Program-made: the position numbers and the translations under genes
Origin: Parapristionchus giblindavisi
Taxonomy: Eukaryota; Nematoda; Chromadorea; Rhabditida; Diplogasteridae
Length of the DNA stretch: 64,000 bases
NCBI GenBank assembly: GCA_943737045.1
Contig: CALSFV010000026.1
Span: 682,001-746,000, forward strand
Reading direction: 5' to 3'
Notes under the pieces: model-generated
Databases searched by the model: none
What the model was told of the DNA's origin: nothing
Seen by the model: only the letters and a program-made list of their open reading frames with translations
Shown here: in pieces, positions 22,600 to 32,549 of the stretch
Position numbering within the stretch: position 1 is the stretch's first letter
How the letters are laid out: each line of letters starts with the position of its first letter

Positions 22600-24043
22600 C
22601 AGTGTAGCCTAAAAGTCATCGGACACTTTTTCGTTTTTTTATAACTTTTGATCTAGGAAAGCAATCAAGCTGATCTTTTGAGTCAATGTACAGAATTAAC
22701 CAAGGGATACAACCATGATGTGTTGGTGTAATTAAATTAGTTCACTGTTGCGTAGTGATGTCGCTATCAAAATACACTTTTTTGAAAAATTACATTTCTT
22801 TGGTGAAAGGTCCTGTTCTTCTGAAACACTGTGAGAGTGTAGAACTATACTAGGGCTACACAGTCAAACAATCCGGAATGGCTCCGATTAGGATTTCAAG
22901 CTGTAGCAAGGTTGCAACTTTGAACCCCAAAATTTATAACTCAGCTTCTAAATGTGCTAACGACCCGTTCTAAGTGCTGAAATGATGCCAGTAGCGCGTA
23001 ATGTTTATCCCCAGAATATGGTAGTCATAGCTCGCCATTTGCCCTCAGGGCGAAAAATATTTTTTTTTGGGGGGGGGGGTACTGATTTTGACACCCTACC
23101 GTTCAGAGGGCGGGACTTCTAAAATTATGGTTCCTGCGCAAGCAGCTTTGCAATATATCATATATATATATTTCTCTTATTTTGGTTTAGTTCCGAGTCC
23201 TCTCAGACCCGTAGCAAAAGTTATGCTGAGGTCTACTCGGTGCCCGCTCTTACGCTTTCATTCTTACTGCTCTAGTTCCTGGGCCTCTATTGATGAAATC
23301 TCTTATTTTCAAAGCACATATGCATGTTAGAGATGATCACAAAAGTTTTTACACTATTGCTAAACTTTGATCTTTGATCTTTGTATGTTGATCTTTGATC
23401 GCTGAAACCGAGTAGACCTCAGCATAACTTTTGCTACGGGTCTGAGAGGACTCGGAACTAAACCAAAATAAGAGAAATAAATATATGATATATTGCAAAG
23501 CTGCTTGCGCAGGAACCATAATTTTAGAAGTCCCGCCCTCTGAACGGTAGGGTGTCAAAATCAGTACTCCCCCCAAAAAAAATATTTTTCGCCCTGAGGG
23601 CAAATGGCGAGCTATGACTACCATATTCTGGGGATAAACATTACTCGCCACAAGCATCATTTCAGCACTTAGAAAGGGTTGTTAGCACATTTAGAAGCTG
23701 AGTTATAAATTTTGGGGGTCAAAATTGCAACCCTGCTACAGCTTGAAATCGGAATCGGAGACATTCCCGATTGTTTGACTGTGCAGCCCTATTGGGGGTC
23801 TCCACTTTCGCAATGTTTCAGAAGAACAGGACTTTTCATTAAAGAAATGTAAATTTTCAAAAAAGTGTATTTCGATTGCGTCATCACTACGCAATAATGA
23901 ACTAATGTAGTATCACCAACACATCATGGTTGTATCCCTTGATAACTTCTGTACATTGACTCAAAAGATCAGCTTGATTGCTTTCCTGGATCAAAAGTTA
24001 TAAAAAAAATGAAAAAGTGTCCGATGACTTTTAGGCTACACTG
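22600..24043. mobile_element. Tc1/mariner-like palindrome, 1444 bp, TA target
   Basis: The inverted termini CAGTGTAGCCTAAAAGTCAT are flanked by TA. Arms of about 700 bp pair over almost their full length around a loop near 23310-23370. The terminus resembles mariner/Tc inverted repeats. It contains a G10 run in one arm where the other arm has C6. There is no transposase. It belongs to a different family from 19819-21164. Confidence 0.85.
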
Positions 24044-24249
24044 TAGATGAATATATCTAACCATTTCTCTTCTTCTTCTCATCTTTTCTTCCTCCTTTCT
24101 TCTTCTTCTTCTTCTTCTTCATTCCTCTCCAATCATCATCAGATCATTCTCCATCATTAATGAATTCCTCATCCGATAGAGCCAATCCACGACCTCCTCT
24201 GACAATAAGTTAATTAATTAAATAATAAACTGTGCACTTTTTTACTCTA

Positions 24250-24410
24250 CAGGGGGCATCCGAACGAAAAAAAATGCTAATTTTACAGGGGGGCCTTCCG
24301 CTTTTTCCCCAAAAATTTAACCTAAACGTTTATTTTACAGGGAGCATTCCACAAATTTTCGAAAAGCCCTAATTTTACAGGGAGCACCCCCATGTCGGCG
24401 CCCATGTATG
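24250..24410. mobile_element. CATACATGGGCG MITE, one end truncated
   Basis: The interior (ACAGGGGGCATCCGAACGAA..., repeated 'AATTTTACAGGG') and the right end (GTCGGCGCCCATGTATG) match the elements at 41201, 42970 and 29194. The left terminus is missing. Confidence 0.7.
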
Positions 24411-24423
24411 ATCATAATGACAA

Positions 24424-24826
24424 AACAAACTATAGACAAGAGCCCGTCACATTCCCGCTTCAGATTATTTTTATCCCATTTAGAGATTATGTTAATTCCA
24501 GTATATAACCGAAGACAAAAAACAAAAAATATCAATATGATCCAACGAGAAGGTCTATCCTAGTCTCTTTCCAGTATGGTCCATACAACATCAAAGTATT
24601 ACAATACCTCTTCTCTCCTCCCTCTCCCTCTCCTTCTTCTCCCTATCCCTCTTCATCACCATCAGTAGACCTCTTCTTTTCTCTTCACCTCCAATAATAT
24701 TCTTCATATCCTTTCCTCTTCCACCTCCTCCTTCATTTCTCTTCACACGAGGTTCAACTTCTTCCACTTCCATTGCCTTCTACAACATCAATCAATAATT
24801 CGATATTTATGTCATGGTTCCACAAA
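24424..24826. repeat. segmental duplication copy B (partner at 1969-2375)
   Basis: Near-identical to 1969-2375, including the minus-strand exon-like end at 24786 and the Lys/Glu-rich frame. It continues, after diverged sequence, into 25262-25745, which matches 3120-3660. Confidence 0.8.
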
Positions 24827-25261
24827 AATGCAGATTAATGGCAATTAATGTGAGATTAGTGACCATGATCGCTTTAATAATTCCTTCGGATGACAATCAT
24901 CATACTTTCTACTTACGATATGATAATTATAGTCGATCATTTCCTATATTCATCATAGTTCACGTCACACTTTCATGCGGAAAATCAGAATGAAAAGAAA
25001 TAAAGGAACGTAAGAAGCAATACCAAATAGTCATAATAGACGGAATACCTTTATAAGTTCATCATATTGACTACAGCTATAGTCAACTAAGATTGTTCTT
25101 CTCCTTGATCTACCTTCTGCTATCGTCACGAGTGGTTATCTCTCACGATAGTATCGATCGGAATTCAGATGTCTACAATCAATATATTGATTAAATTAAT
25201 TTTCTTTTCGTTATTTTCTCGCTTACAAATCGACGAGAGAGAGGAAGATTAATAAGAACCG

Positions 25262-25745
25262 CCTGTATGATAACCATTTGCATATGAGAGACAAGCTCTA
25301 ATGAATAGACAAAGTATGAAAATGGTTATCATCCAGTCGGTTATTATTCATCGGTTCTCATTCGACCTAGTGCCATCAATAACACTACATATTGTTTTTC
25401 CCTAAAAATGTAGCAAGCATCTTCTATCCATCTAAGATGAAATAAACTATCCATAATCATGAGGTAGCAAAACATGAGATCATCGGGTTTGAAATACGAT
25501 CAAGACCCCAGTTGGCGTGGATGAGAAAAGCAAAACTACGTCCAAAATCATTCCGTTTCATTATTATGTTAATGTTTAGACTAATGATGCGACAGTTTTG
25601 GGAAATGTTACATTGTTGATAAATGTCCGAAAGTTTAAAATAAGCTAAATATAAAACAAACATTAGTATTTCTGGTGATCGTTTGCCGTTCCTTCTTCTC
25701 GACTGAACCGTTTCAATCGATCTGTAATCATTCCATTATCAAACA
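25262..25745. repeat. segmental duplication copy B, second block
   Basis: Matches 3120-3660 (for example 'CAATAACACTACATATTGTTT', 'GAGGTAGCAAAACATGAGAT'). The small MITE at 25255-25370 lies at the same relative place as 3078-3213, so it predates the duplication. The 55-bp exon at 3647 has no intact counterpart here. Confidence 0.75.
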
Positions 25746-25749
25746 CTTC

Positions 25750-26200
25750 ACATATATTATTGTATTCGATGGAATAAATAAATAGCACCAAGCAAAAATT
25801 GAATGCCCTCGTCAAAACATTCTTCATAGCTTTTCTCATTAAACGAAAGTCATAACGTATATAACGTTTAACTGATGGATAAACAAACAAATAAATAAAT
25901 AAATAAAAACCCCTCAAATCTCCTCCCAGATTCATTATCAAAGATCAAAATATGAAAAAAATGAATAAATTAGAATCTTGCAATAAATGATAACATTTAT
26001 ACAAAGTGTTATTTTTATTAAATAGGGTTAATAATTATAATAAATGTAATAATTTATAAATTTATTTTAATATTTAAATAAGTAAAATGAACCAACCGAT
26101 AGTTCCCAGTTATCAAATATTCTCCTGAATACTCCTGTCTTCTTCAGCTTCTTCGTCATCTCATATTGCTCCTCGATATGACGGGGTCATCTGCAATTTT
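25750..26200. other. AT-rich interval, nothing recognised
   Basis: Short AT-rich runs and 'AAATAAATAAAT'-type simple sequence. No exon, RNA or element ends were found. Confidence 0.5.
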
Positions 26201-26204
26201 ATTA

Positions 26205-27099
26205 TCACGGATCTCCTGTAAAAATGTAGGAAAATGAAACCTTTTCCCGACAGTTTTAAATTTTATCTCACCGATTTGGATGAAACTTGTTTGATTAATG
26301 GAAATGAGGGAAATGAGAAGGCCTAGGCACTTGATTTCGCCAAATTTGCATTTTTATCGATTTTTTGATCTAACACTTCGGGGAGTCATATCTCACTCAA
26401 ATTTTGACCTAAAGCAAAAAATTTTTTAACCAATCGACTCGAAATGAACTAATCTTGAAGTTACTATACGAAATGTATGGGCGAAAACGCCATCTTCTAC
26501 CTGTTTTCTTCGAAAAACTGATTTTTTCAGTACATTGTGCTAATTTTCTCAAAAGTTTTCAACAAAAAGTACGATTTTTATTCGCCATTCTGATTCCCCA
26601 TCCCTGAATTGAGGTAAGCATATATTTCATTAGCCGTAACTCACGACAAGCCATATCGATCCTCAGAGTGGACCCGGACTTTCTGGTTCTTCCCTTTTAG
26701 GGAAGAACCAGAAATGGGGTTCTTCAATTTGGTAGTGCAATAACGGATTTTGAAGCATATCTTGAAAACGGTCAACTTTCATGACTTTTACTATAAGGTC
26801 ATTTTTATAGAGCTCGTCGAGATCTTTCGATTGGTATACCATAATTGCGAATTTGCATGACAATGAGGAGAGGTGATATAAGAAATGCATTTTTGAATGA
26901 AAATAACGCTAAGTCCGGGTCCACTCTGAGGATCGATATGGCTTGTCGTGAGTTACGGCTAATGAAATATGTGCTTACCTCAATTCGGGGATGGGGAATC
27001 AGAATCGCGAATAAAAATCGTATCTTTTGTTGAAAACTTTTGAGAAAATTAGCATAATGTACTGAAAAAATCAGTTTTTCGAAGAAAACAGGTAGAATG
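26205..27099. mobile_element. truncated copy of the TTATCACGG foldback
   Basis: Starts TTATCACGGATCTCCTG like the element at 16570, then matches 18005-18780 almost base for base, including the TTCTGGTTCTTCCC hairpin. It stops abruptly at 'AGAAAACAGGTAGAA', where a fragment of the CATAGGTGGGCG MITE begins. The high identity to 18005-18780 points to recent exchange or duplication. Confidence 0.8.
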
Positions 27100-27153
27100 G
27101 GAATGCAAGGCTGCGAGGAGCAAGAAATATTCGTTTTCAAGTGCCCACTTATG
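27100..27153 (-). mobile_element. fragment of the CATAGGTGGGCGCG MITE
   Basis: Read on the minus strand, CATAAGTGGGCACTTGAAAA and the following bases match one end of the elements at 3863 and 38448. It is truncated by the foldback element on the other side. Confidence 0.7.
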
Positions 27154-27165
27154 GCGGTATCTGAC

Positions 27166-27290
27166 CTGGTGAATTCACGCCACAGTTGCATATCAGATGC
27201 TACAATCAACAAGTCAAGGCTAGTATCAGTAAGTTGATTGTGAATAATTATGCAATTGTTGGACATCAAGATCCACTCTCCATCTCTCAC
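27166..27290 (-). pseudogene. calnexin-like exon, end of lectin domain (weak)
   Basis: This minus-strand segment lies 3' of the calnexin exon at 27576-27747 and is bounded by splice-like sites. It reads a hydrophobic beta-strand pattern (ILMSNNCIIIH) then SDMQLWREF, in the position where calnexin returns to the lectin domain and its membrane-proximal helix. Similarity is faint and rests partly on position. No transmembrane segment follows; a transposon lies there instead. Confidence 0.35.
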
Positions 27291-27575
27291 CTCAGCAGTT
27301 CGAATTGATGAAATGAAAAAAAATAAAAAAAAACACTTTTCACTTTTTTTATATTAAAAAATAATAGTTCAACCCTTGTCTATTTCATTACAAAATGATT
27401 ATTAAAATATTAATTTTTTTTAAACAATTTTACACTTATCTATTCATCTATATTCCCATTTGGTCAAATATTCGGTCACTGATTTCCTTTCACATCAAAT
27501 AACACATCAAATATAACGAGCTTATGGGTTTAGAAGTTTTTAGCATATTCAGGATAACAAGTTTGATCCACTCAC

Positions 27576-27747
27576 CAAACTGAATATTCTAGGTCGTGGT
27601 CCACAATTCGATTCTAATGGCAGAGACGGGAGCAAGGCTGGCCAATGGAGATGAGGAGGGATCAAAGTAAGCGGGATTATCGATTAGACGAGCCAACCAC
27701 TTGCCCTTGTACGCGGGATTGGCAATCTTGGGACGAAGCCATTTGTC
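27576..27747 (-). pseudogene. calnexin exon: last P-domain repeat and lectin strand
   Basis: Encodes a type-2 repeat of the calnexin/calreticulin P domain (KIANPAYKGKW, then LIDNPAYFDP) followed by the conserved return strand (PVSAIRIELWTTT). Calnexin is the ER membrane lectin chaperone that binds monoglucosylated glycoproteins. An in-frame TAG follows ELWTTT where the family continues, so this is a broken copy. It joins upstream to 28069-28125. Confidence 0.75.
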
Positions 27748-28068
27748 CTGAAATCGAATAATCATTCATTAACACTCGTATAAATACAATTAAAGCAGCA
27801 TAAAGGTGATGAATGAGTGATATAGGTCGAGAAAATAATGATAATATTGTGTATAATCTGAGCGGCTCGGTGTTTCGGCCCTGGATATATAACGTTTGGT
27901 TTTTGTTTACATTATTCATGCATAGCTAATAAATTGGCACTACTTTAGAACATCGGATCTGTCCCAAAAGTCTCGTTAAAAGGCCCTTTCCGTAGTGTTT
28001 ATTTTGTGTCTCGACGTAGTTCCAATCAATTAATATACCAAACAATGTTGTAAGATCGAGCACCATAC

Positions 28069-28125
28069 ATTGTAAGCGGGATTCTTGATAGTGTCACGCT
28101 TCCACTCGCCGCATCCGCTGACACC
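28069..28125 (-). pseudogene. calnexin exon: P-domain tip
   Basis: A short exon with acceptor TGCAG and donor GTATGG. It encodes GCGEWKRDTIKNPAYN, the family's 'GCGxWxxPxIxNPxY' segment at the tip of the P-domain arm. Intact over its length. Confidence 0.7.
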
Positions 28126-28178
28126 CTGCAGAATTGATCATTATTGATCAAAGTCCGAATTGATCTTTGATCTCTTAC

Positions 28179-28280
28179 CTGATAGGTTGTATTCTCAATC
28201 ATGGGTGGCTCCCATTCTCCATCCATCTCAGTCTCCCAATCATCGGTTATCTCATCCTTCGGATCGGGAATGAGGGGTTG
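28179..28280 (-). pseudogene. calnexin exon: P-domain repeats
   Basis: The acceptor is TTGTTCAG and the donor GTAAGAG. It encodes a type-1 repeat followed by a type-2 repeat (IPDPKDEITDDW; DGEWEPPMIENTTY). The frame is intact and in phase with the exons on both sides. This is the clearest calnexin piece together with 28539-28637. Confidence 0.8.
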
Positions 28281-28538
28281 CTGAACAAAGTACCCAATCA
28301 ATCAATAAATAATTCTTACATTGATCTATCAATATCTGTCATGATCTACTACCATAACAAGCACAACAGTAATCAAGCAATCGATATTTGCAATCAACAA
28401 ATGGATCGATAACAAATACTCTAGTCACTTTCTTTTTTTCGATTAGACTTTTCACCATGTGATTTCATGTTTCACTCTAGTGTTACATTTAGTTCGGCAA
28501 TTGTTTTCTTCGATACGTTCAAAGATCGTATAAGGTAC

Positions 28539-28637
28539 CTCATCCTCTAGCCAATCGCATGGTTTCTCTGTACTCTCATCCACAATTTCCTTGGGATCAT
28601 TCTCATCCCAGTCTTCGGGTTTTGCTGCCGTTTCATC
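28539..28637 (-). pseudogene. calnexin exon: type-1 P-domain repeats
   Basis: The acceptor is ATTGCAG and the donor GTACCT. It encodes AAKPEDWDENDPKEIVDE then TEKPCDWLEDE, two classic KPxDWD repeats of the calnexin P domain. Intact over its length. In one repeat the usual Gly before Trp is replaced (CDW). Confidence 0.8.
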
Positions 28638-28763
28638 CTGCAATCAATTAAATTAGTTTAAGCAAATTTTCAATCAATCTTATTTTAATATAAATTGAAA
28701 AGTACTTTCTCAAATAAAACGCAATTTTATTTATTTCTATTAAATGCACAACCCAAGCTAATT

Positions 28764-28838
28764 TGAAAATTTCCACTCTGGCAATGCTCTCTCGCTTTCT
28801 TTGTCTACGAGAGAGCGTTGCTGCCAGAGTGGAGAGTA
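28764..28838. repeat. hairpin inside a calnexin intron
   Basis: CCACTCTGGCAATGCTCTCTCG and its near-inverse lie 15 bp apart, forming a stem of about 26 bp. It is probably a tiny foldback element. No target duplication was resolved. Confidence 0.6.
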
Positions 28839-28868
28839 AAATTTGCTTGTGGTGTCCCTTTAACAAAC

Positions 28869-28960
28869 CTCAATCTTCTCACACTCATCCCAATCCTCGG
28901 GGGTTTCTTATCTTCATGGTCGGAGATTTGCTTGGGCGGCTCGACGGGAGGACTCACGTC
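28869..28960 (-). pseudogene. calnexin exon with frameshift: start of P domain
   Basis: Reads DVSPPVEPPKQISDHEDKK, the calnexin segment before the P domain. The KPEDWDE motif that follows is out of frame because the run of five C's is one base short of two prolines (or two bases too long). The motif is recovered in the next frame. This is direct evidence that the copy is inactive. Confidence 0.75.
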
Positions 28961-29021
28961 CTAAATACAATAAGTCTCATGTTTTCGCTGTCTGATAAGA
29001 TAAAATGTAACACTACCGCAC

Positions 29022-29162
29022 CTTGAGGATACTACCATAGTAGAGGCTCTTGTAGTCAACGGATACGGTATAATCTCCGTCAGGTTTGGCAACGAGAGTG
29101 CAGAGATGAGTCTTATGATACGATCCCAGTACGAGGAGGGAATGGAGTCAGGCTGCGAGCTC
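29022..29162 (-). pseudogene. calnexin exon: lectin domain strand, with stop
   Basis: Encodes SYHKTHLCTLVAKPDGDY then VSVDYKSLYYGSIL, matching the lectin-domain strands of calnexin (KTHLYTL...). Upstream in the same frame a TGA interrupts the exon soon after its acceptor. No 5' exons (signal peptide, N-terminal lectin part) were found. The calnexin locus therefore starts mid-domain and ends before the transmembrane segment. Confidence 0.7.
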
Positions 29163-29193
29163 CTGAAACTATTAATGGTAAGTATACTGTTCT

Positions 29194-29381
29194 CATACAT
29201 GGGCGCCGACATGGGGGTGCCCTTTGTAAAAATAGGATTTTTCGAAAATTTGCGGAATGCCCCATGTGCAAAAAGACGTTAAATTTTTGAAAAAATAAAG
29301 TGAAGCCCCCCCTGTAAAATTAACCATTCTTCGTTCGGATACCCCTGTAGACTAGAGCTCCAGGTACCCCGCCCATCTATG
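29194..29381. mobile_element. CATACATGGGCG MITE, inverted relative to 41201
   Basis: Left end CATACATGGGCGCCGACATG and right end CTCCAGGTACCCCGCCCAT match the family at 41201 and 42970 in reverse orientation. No clear 8-bp target duplication remains. It separates the calnexin exons from the RBM19-like exons. Confidence 0.75.
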
Positions 29382-29524
29382 TATCATATTCTTCGGCCTC
29401 GTGACACAAGTCACCGGCGAGATTCCCGTATCACCTAATCCATTCAAGCGCAAGCTCACAATTAGTTATATTCGGCCAAATAGCTCAAAAATGAATTCAA
29501 ATATCAAATTCTCACACACGGTAC

Positions 29525-29607
29525 CTGATTCCATTGGCGAGTAGGAAGTTGCGTCTCCGCACACTATCCGCGTCTCCGCGCACTATCCGCGTCTCCGCGA
29601 GCGTGCA
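29525..29607 (-). pseudogene. RBM19/MRD1-like exon, copy 1, with 18-bp tandem repeat
   Basis: Encodes LAETRIVR ... RRRNFLLANGIR, matching the RBM19 region after its WNxLF motif (ALGETxxVxxxRxFLxxNGV). An 18-bp unit (GCGGAGACGCGGATAGTG) is repeated in tandem, adding about six residues (GDADSV) in frame. RBM19/MRD1 is a multi-RRM nucleolar factor for small-subunit rRNA processing. The paralogous piece at 31321-31367 lacks the repeat. Confidence 0.6.
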
Positions 29608-29676
29608 CTGAAAATAAACTGATGGTACAACTGTTTCAAATCAGAACATCGAGCGCAGTCCACACCGTCCACATAC

Positions 29677-29796
29677 CTCTCGCCACCGCCTTCTCCTCCC
29701 AGAATATCCGCGTTGCTGACAGTGTTACGGTAAAGCCAGACACCCAGCTTCTCCGCGCGTGTCCGCGCCCAGGAACAGCGCGTTCCAAAAGTGAGA
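29677..29796 (-). pseudogene. RBM19/MRD1-like exon, copy 1, frameshifted
   Basis: Begins with the conserved FWNALFLGA motif. After the motif the frame is lost relative to copy 2 (31505-31617) and reaches a stop, because of deletions in the middle. Copy 2 keeps NEVTDTLTEKLGV, which copy 1 has lost. Confidence 0.65.
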
Positions 29797-30155
29797 CTGC
29801 AATTATGGGATATGGTACATACATTTTCGGTGCCCTCACCGAATTGCTTTTATATAGTGGGTCGATTCAGAAAAATCGTTATTTTTCGCTTAGATTATAA
29901 TCTTTCACATATAAAATGAGCTTTATATAGTGGTCGGCCGTGAAATGAGCCGAATATAGTGGGTCAATCCCCCACACTGTGAGGGTATGAAAATGTATGA
30001 TATGGTAGCAAATCAATTATCTTCGTCAATCATCAACAATCTCGATAATTAAATTTTGCATTGTGGTATTGTATTTCAAGAATCTTTATTTTTTGTCATA
30101 CTTTTTTTTCTCCAAAACTCAGATATAGTTATTACTAAACCCCCCACTACCGTAC

Positions 30156-30326
30156 CTTGGTCTTATCCTTCTTGAACGAACTCTTCTCCTCCATTCCCTT
30201 CTTCCGTCTCTTCTCCGTCCCTTCTTGTCCATCTACAGGTCCTTCTCCATCTCCACCATCCGTCTTCTCATCCGCGTCTGGCTCCGCGCGCTTCTCCGCG
30301 TCCGCCAGAATGTGCAGCGTGCGGCC
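30156..30326 (-). pseudogene. RBM19/MRD1-like exon, copy 1: end of RRM1 and linker
   Basis: Encodes GRTLHILADAEKRAEPDADE followed by a Lys/Glu-rich linker (EKRRKKGMEEKSSFKKDK), matching the end of an RRM (GRMLHVLP in the family) and the basic linker before WNxLF. Open through the exon. The splice acceptor (CTGCAG) and donor (GTACGG) are good. Confidence 0.65.
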
Positions 30327-30598
30327 CTGCAGGCAAGCACGTCAAAGATTAAAGTACAAGACAATCTGTCTCGCAATACTCAATCGGAAACGTGATGGAG
30401 AATTTGGCTTATAGATTACATTACATTACATTACAACAACTTTATCAGCATTGGGATGTTATTTTAGCTGGGTCGCCATTAAGGTTCACCAGAGAGGACG
30501 ATCGTGTCTATTTGATCATGAGTCTTGTTGTGATATACCACAATACAACAACAAACAACTTTTCTTTCAAATATGCCTATATAAGTAAATAATCACAC

Positions 30599-30730
30599 CT
30601 GGAATCGCTTGGAGCTGATTCTCGACTGCGCCGTCACAATGTCGTGCCGGTCGTACAGCTGCTCCTGCAGCTTCGCCTTTGCGTTTGTCGTCGTCGGCGA
30701 GATGTAGATGGTCTGGGCGGTGAGACGAAC
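30599..30730 (-). pseudogene. cytoplasmic dynein heavy chain fragment (tail), exon 2
   Basis: A 44-codon exon, fully open: VRLTAQTIYISPTTTNAKAK ... YDRHDIVTAQSRISSKRFQ. It matches the tail-region segment of cytoplasmic dynein 1 heavy chain (family pattern ITNQxIYLxPP...LPRIQSxRYQ), just C-terminal of the 'YSNLxxWVxxLD' segment found at 31149-31250. Only these two pieces of a protein of over 4,000 residues are present, so it is a gene fragment. Confidence 0.65.
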
Positions 30731-31148
30731 CTGCACAATACAGTCTTCTTTTTTTAATCAATAAATGTATCAACCAGGGTTTTCATTACTGTAGTCACAT
30801 ATTTATTGATTGAAATAACTTATACTGTATAGAGTTATACATTTAGAATATGAAAGATGACTGACACATAACAGTTTTCCTTTACCTAACATCAACTTTA
30901 ATAACCCTCTTGAAACTTGAATTCAACAAGAGAAAAGGGGGCCAATTGATGTCTTCGGATTATGTTCCTCCGACGACGAGACGTACACGTAAACATTACA
31001 GAGTGTCTTGGCTTTAAAAATCACAATTCTATGTGCATTGGAAATCAAGAGGCTACCACTAGAGATAGACGTGGTGGAACGTGAAACTCACTGCTACGGG
31101 GAAACACTCCGCATAATATTCTCTCTAGTTAAAACCACCCCGTTGTAC

Positions 31149-31367
31149 CTCCTTATCCAGCCGCTCCACCCACAGACTCAGATTGGAATAGTTTCCGAGT
31201 GAGAGTTGATCGAAGGCCTTCTGAAGACTCGCCAGATAGCCCTCAACGACATGGGCCCTACTGACACGTCTCGAGGGCGGCCTTGTGCGAGTCGATACGC
31301 TCCACTACCTCCATCAGATCTTCCGCGCACTATCCGCGTCTCCGCGAGCGCGAGGCGGACGGCCGCA
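31149..31367 (-). pseudogene. chimeric segment: RBM19-like end fused to dynein heavy chain
   Basis: The 5' part (minus strand) reads VRLALAETRIVR, the RBM19-like segment after its acceptor. At about 31320 it passes directly, with no splice sites, into dynein heavy chain (ERIDSHKAALETC). After a frame change come LQKAFDQLSLGNYSNLSLW and VERLDKEV, ending at a GTACAA donor. A TAG follows ALETCQ. The junction is a DNA-level fusion of two unrelated genes. Confidence 0.6.
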
Positions 31368-31504
31368 CTGAAAATAAACTGATGGTAGAACGGTTTTAAA
31401 TCAGAACATCGAGCGCCGTCCACACTAATAATATAATAATTTATTTATCTTTAACGATAAACAGAGAGGAAAGTGAAAATAAATAAAATCACACCACCTA
31501 GTAC

Positions 31505-31617
31505 CTCTCACCGCCACTCTCTCCGCCGAGAATGTCCGCCTTCCTGACGCCCAGCTTCTCCGTCAACGTGTCCGTGACCTCGTTCGCGCCCAGGAACAAC
31601 GCGTTCCAAGAGTGAGA
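31505..31617 (-). pseudogene. RBM19/MRD1-like exon, copy 2 (intact frame)
   Basis: Encodes HSWNALFLGANEVTDTLTEK then LGVRKADILGGESGGER, open from acceptor (TTGCAG) to donor (GTACTA). It corresponds to the RBM19 segment 'WNTLFxGxNAVxDxIAxK'. It is the best-preserved exon of the two copies. Confidence 0.7.
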
Positions 31618-31795
31618 CTGCAATTATGGGTATAGTAGCAAATCAATCAATAGTGTTCGTAAATCAATCAATAATCTCGATAATTAAATTTTACCTTACT
31701 ACCTCATTGTATTGTATTTCAAGAATCTTTTTTTTTGCCATAATTTTTTTGTCTAAAACTCAGATATAGTTATTACTAAACCCCCCTTACCGTAC

Positions 31796-31968
31796 CTTGG
31801 CGGGGTTCTTCTTCATCTTCTCTGCCTTCTCCTTCTTGAACGAACTCTTCTCCTCCATTCCCTTCTTACGTCTCTTCTCCGTCCCTTCCATTCCATCTCC
31901 ATCTCCACCTCATCCGCGTCTGGCTCCGCGCGTTTCTCCGCGTCCGCCAGAATGTGCAGCATGCCTCC
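31796..31968 (-). pseudogene. RBM19/MRD1-like exon, copy 2, frameshifted linker
   Basis: Starts GGMLHILADAEKRAEPDADE like copy 1. A deletion in the linker then shifts the frame, so the Lys-rich linker (GMEEKSSFKKEK in the other frame) is read as Arg-rich sequence. Confidence 0.65.
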
Positions 31969-32079
31969 CTGCAGACAGGCACGTCAAAGATTAAAGTACA
32001 CTACAATCTATCTCGCGATACTCATGGAGATACATATGGCATAGATCAAACTATATTGCCGGGGGATCAAACTACGTAC

Positions 32080-32240
32080 CTTGAAGATGGTCCCGTCCTA
32101 CGCCGCCACCGCGCTCTCCGGGAATAAGTACTGGACGATGGCGAAGCCCTTGCACCGTCGGACCGTTCGGAGGCGACCTTCTCGCGGTGAAGGGCATGAC
32201 GTCACGACGCACCGGTCCCGACAGACGGCCTCCATCACGA
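32080..32240 (-). pseudogene. RBM19/MRD1-like exon, copy 2: RRM core with stop
   Basis: Encodes CKGFAIVQYLFPESAVAA, the RNP1 and alpha-2 part of an RRM (family KGFAFITFxFPExAVxA). A TAG then falls where the helix would continue, followed in frame by DGTIFK. Copy 1 has no counterpart of this exon. Confidence 0.6.
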
Positions 32241-32549
32241 CTGCAATATGCGGTACGGTAAGATGAAAACCAGTCAATAATCAATAATTATACGGTAGCA
32301 TTGCGCAATAAAACATGAGACAGCGGCGAGAAAGGTGAATCGTATATATCATAGCTAGAAAAGCACGTAACAAACTACGAAACCCGGGCGCGTTTATAAA
32401 ATCGGTAGTAGCTATTCGACCCATGGTATTTACACCGTGACAAGCGCATGATCGAGATAAATAAATTGGTTATTTTACATAGCATTGATAAGATAACAAC
32501 TATACTATTACTCAACCCTTAAAGGCTTGAATAACTAATCATGTGAAGT

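Noticed and set aside
23067..23660. Matching 87- and 103-codon frames in the arms of the 22.6-kb palindrome
   Set aside because: Mirror images inside a non-coding foldback; no motif or start context supports translation.
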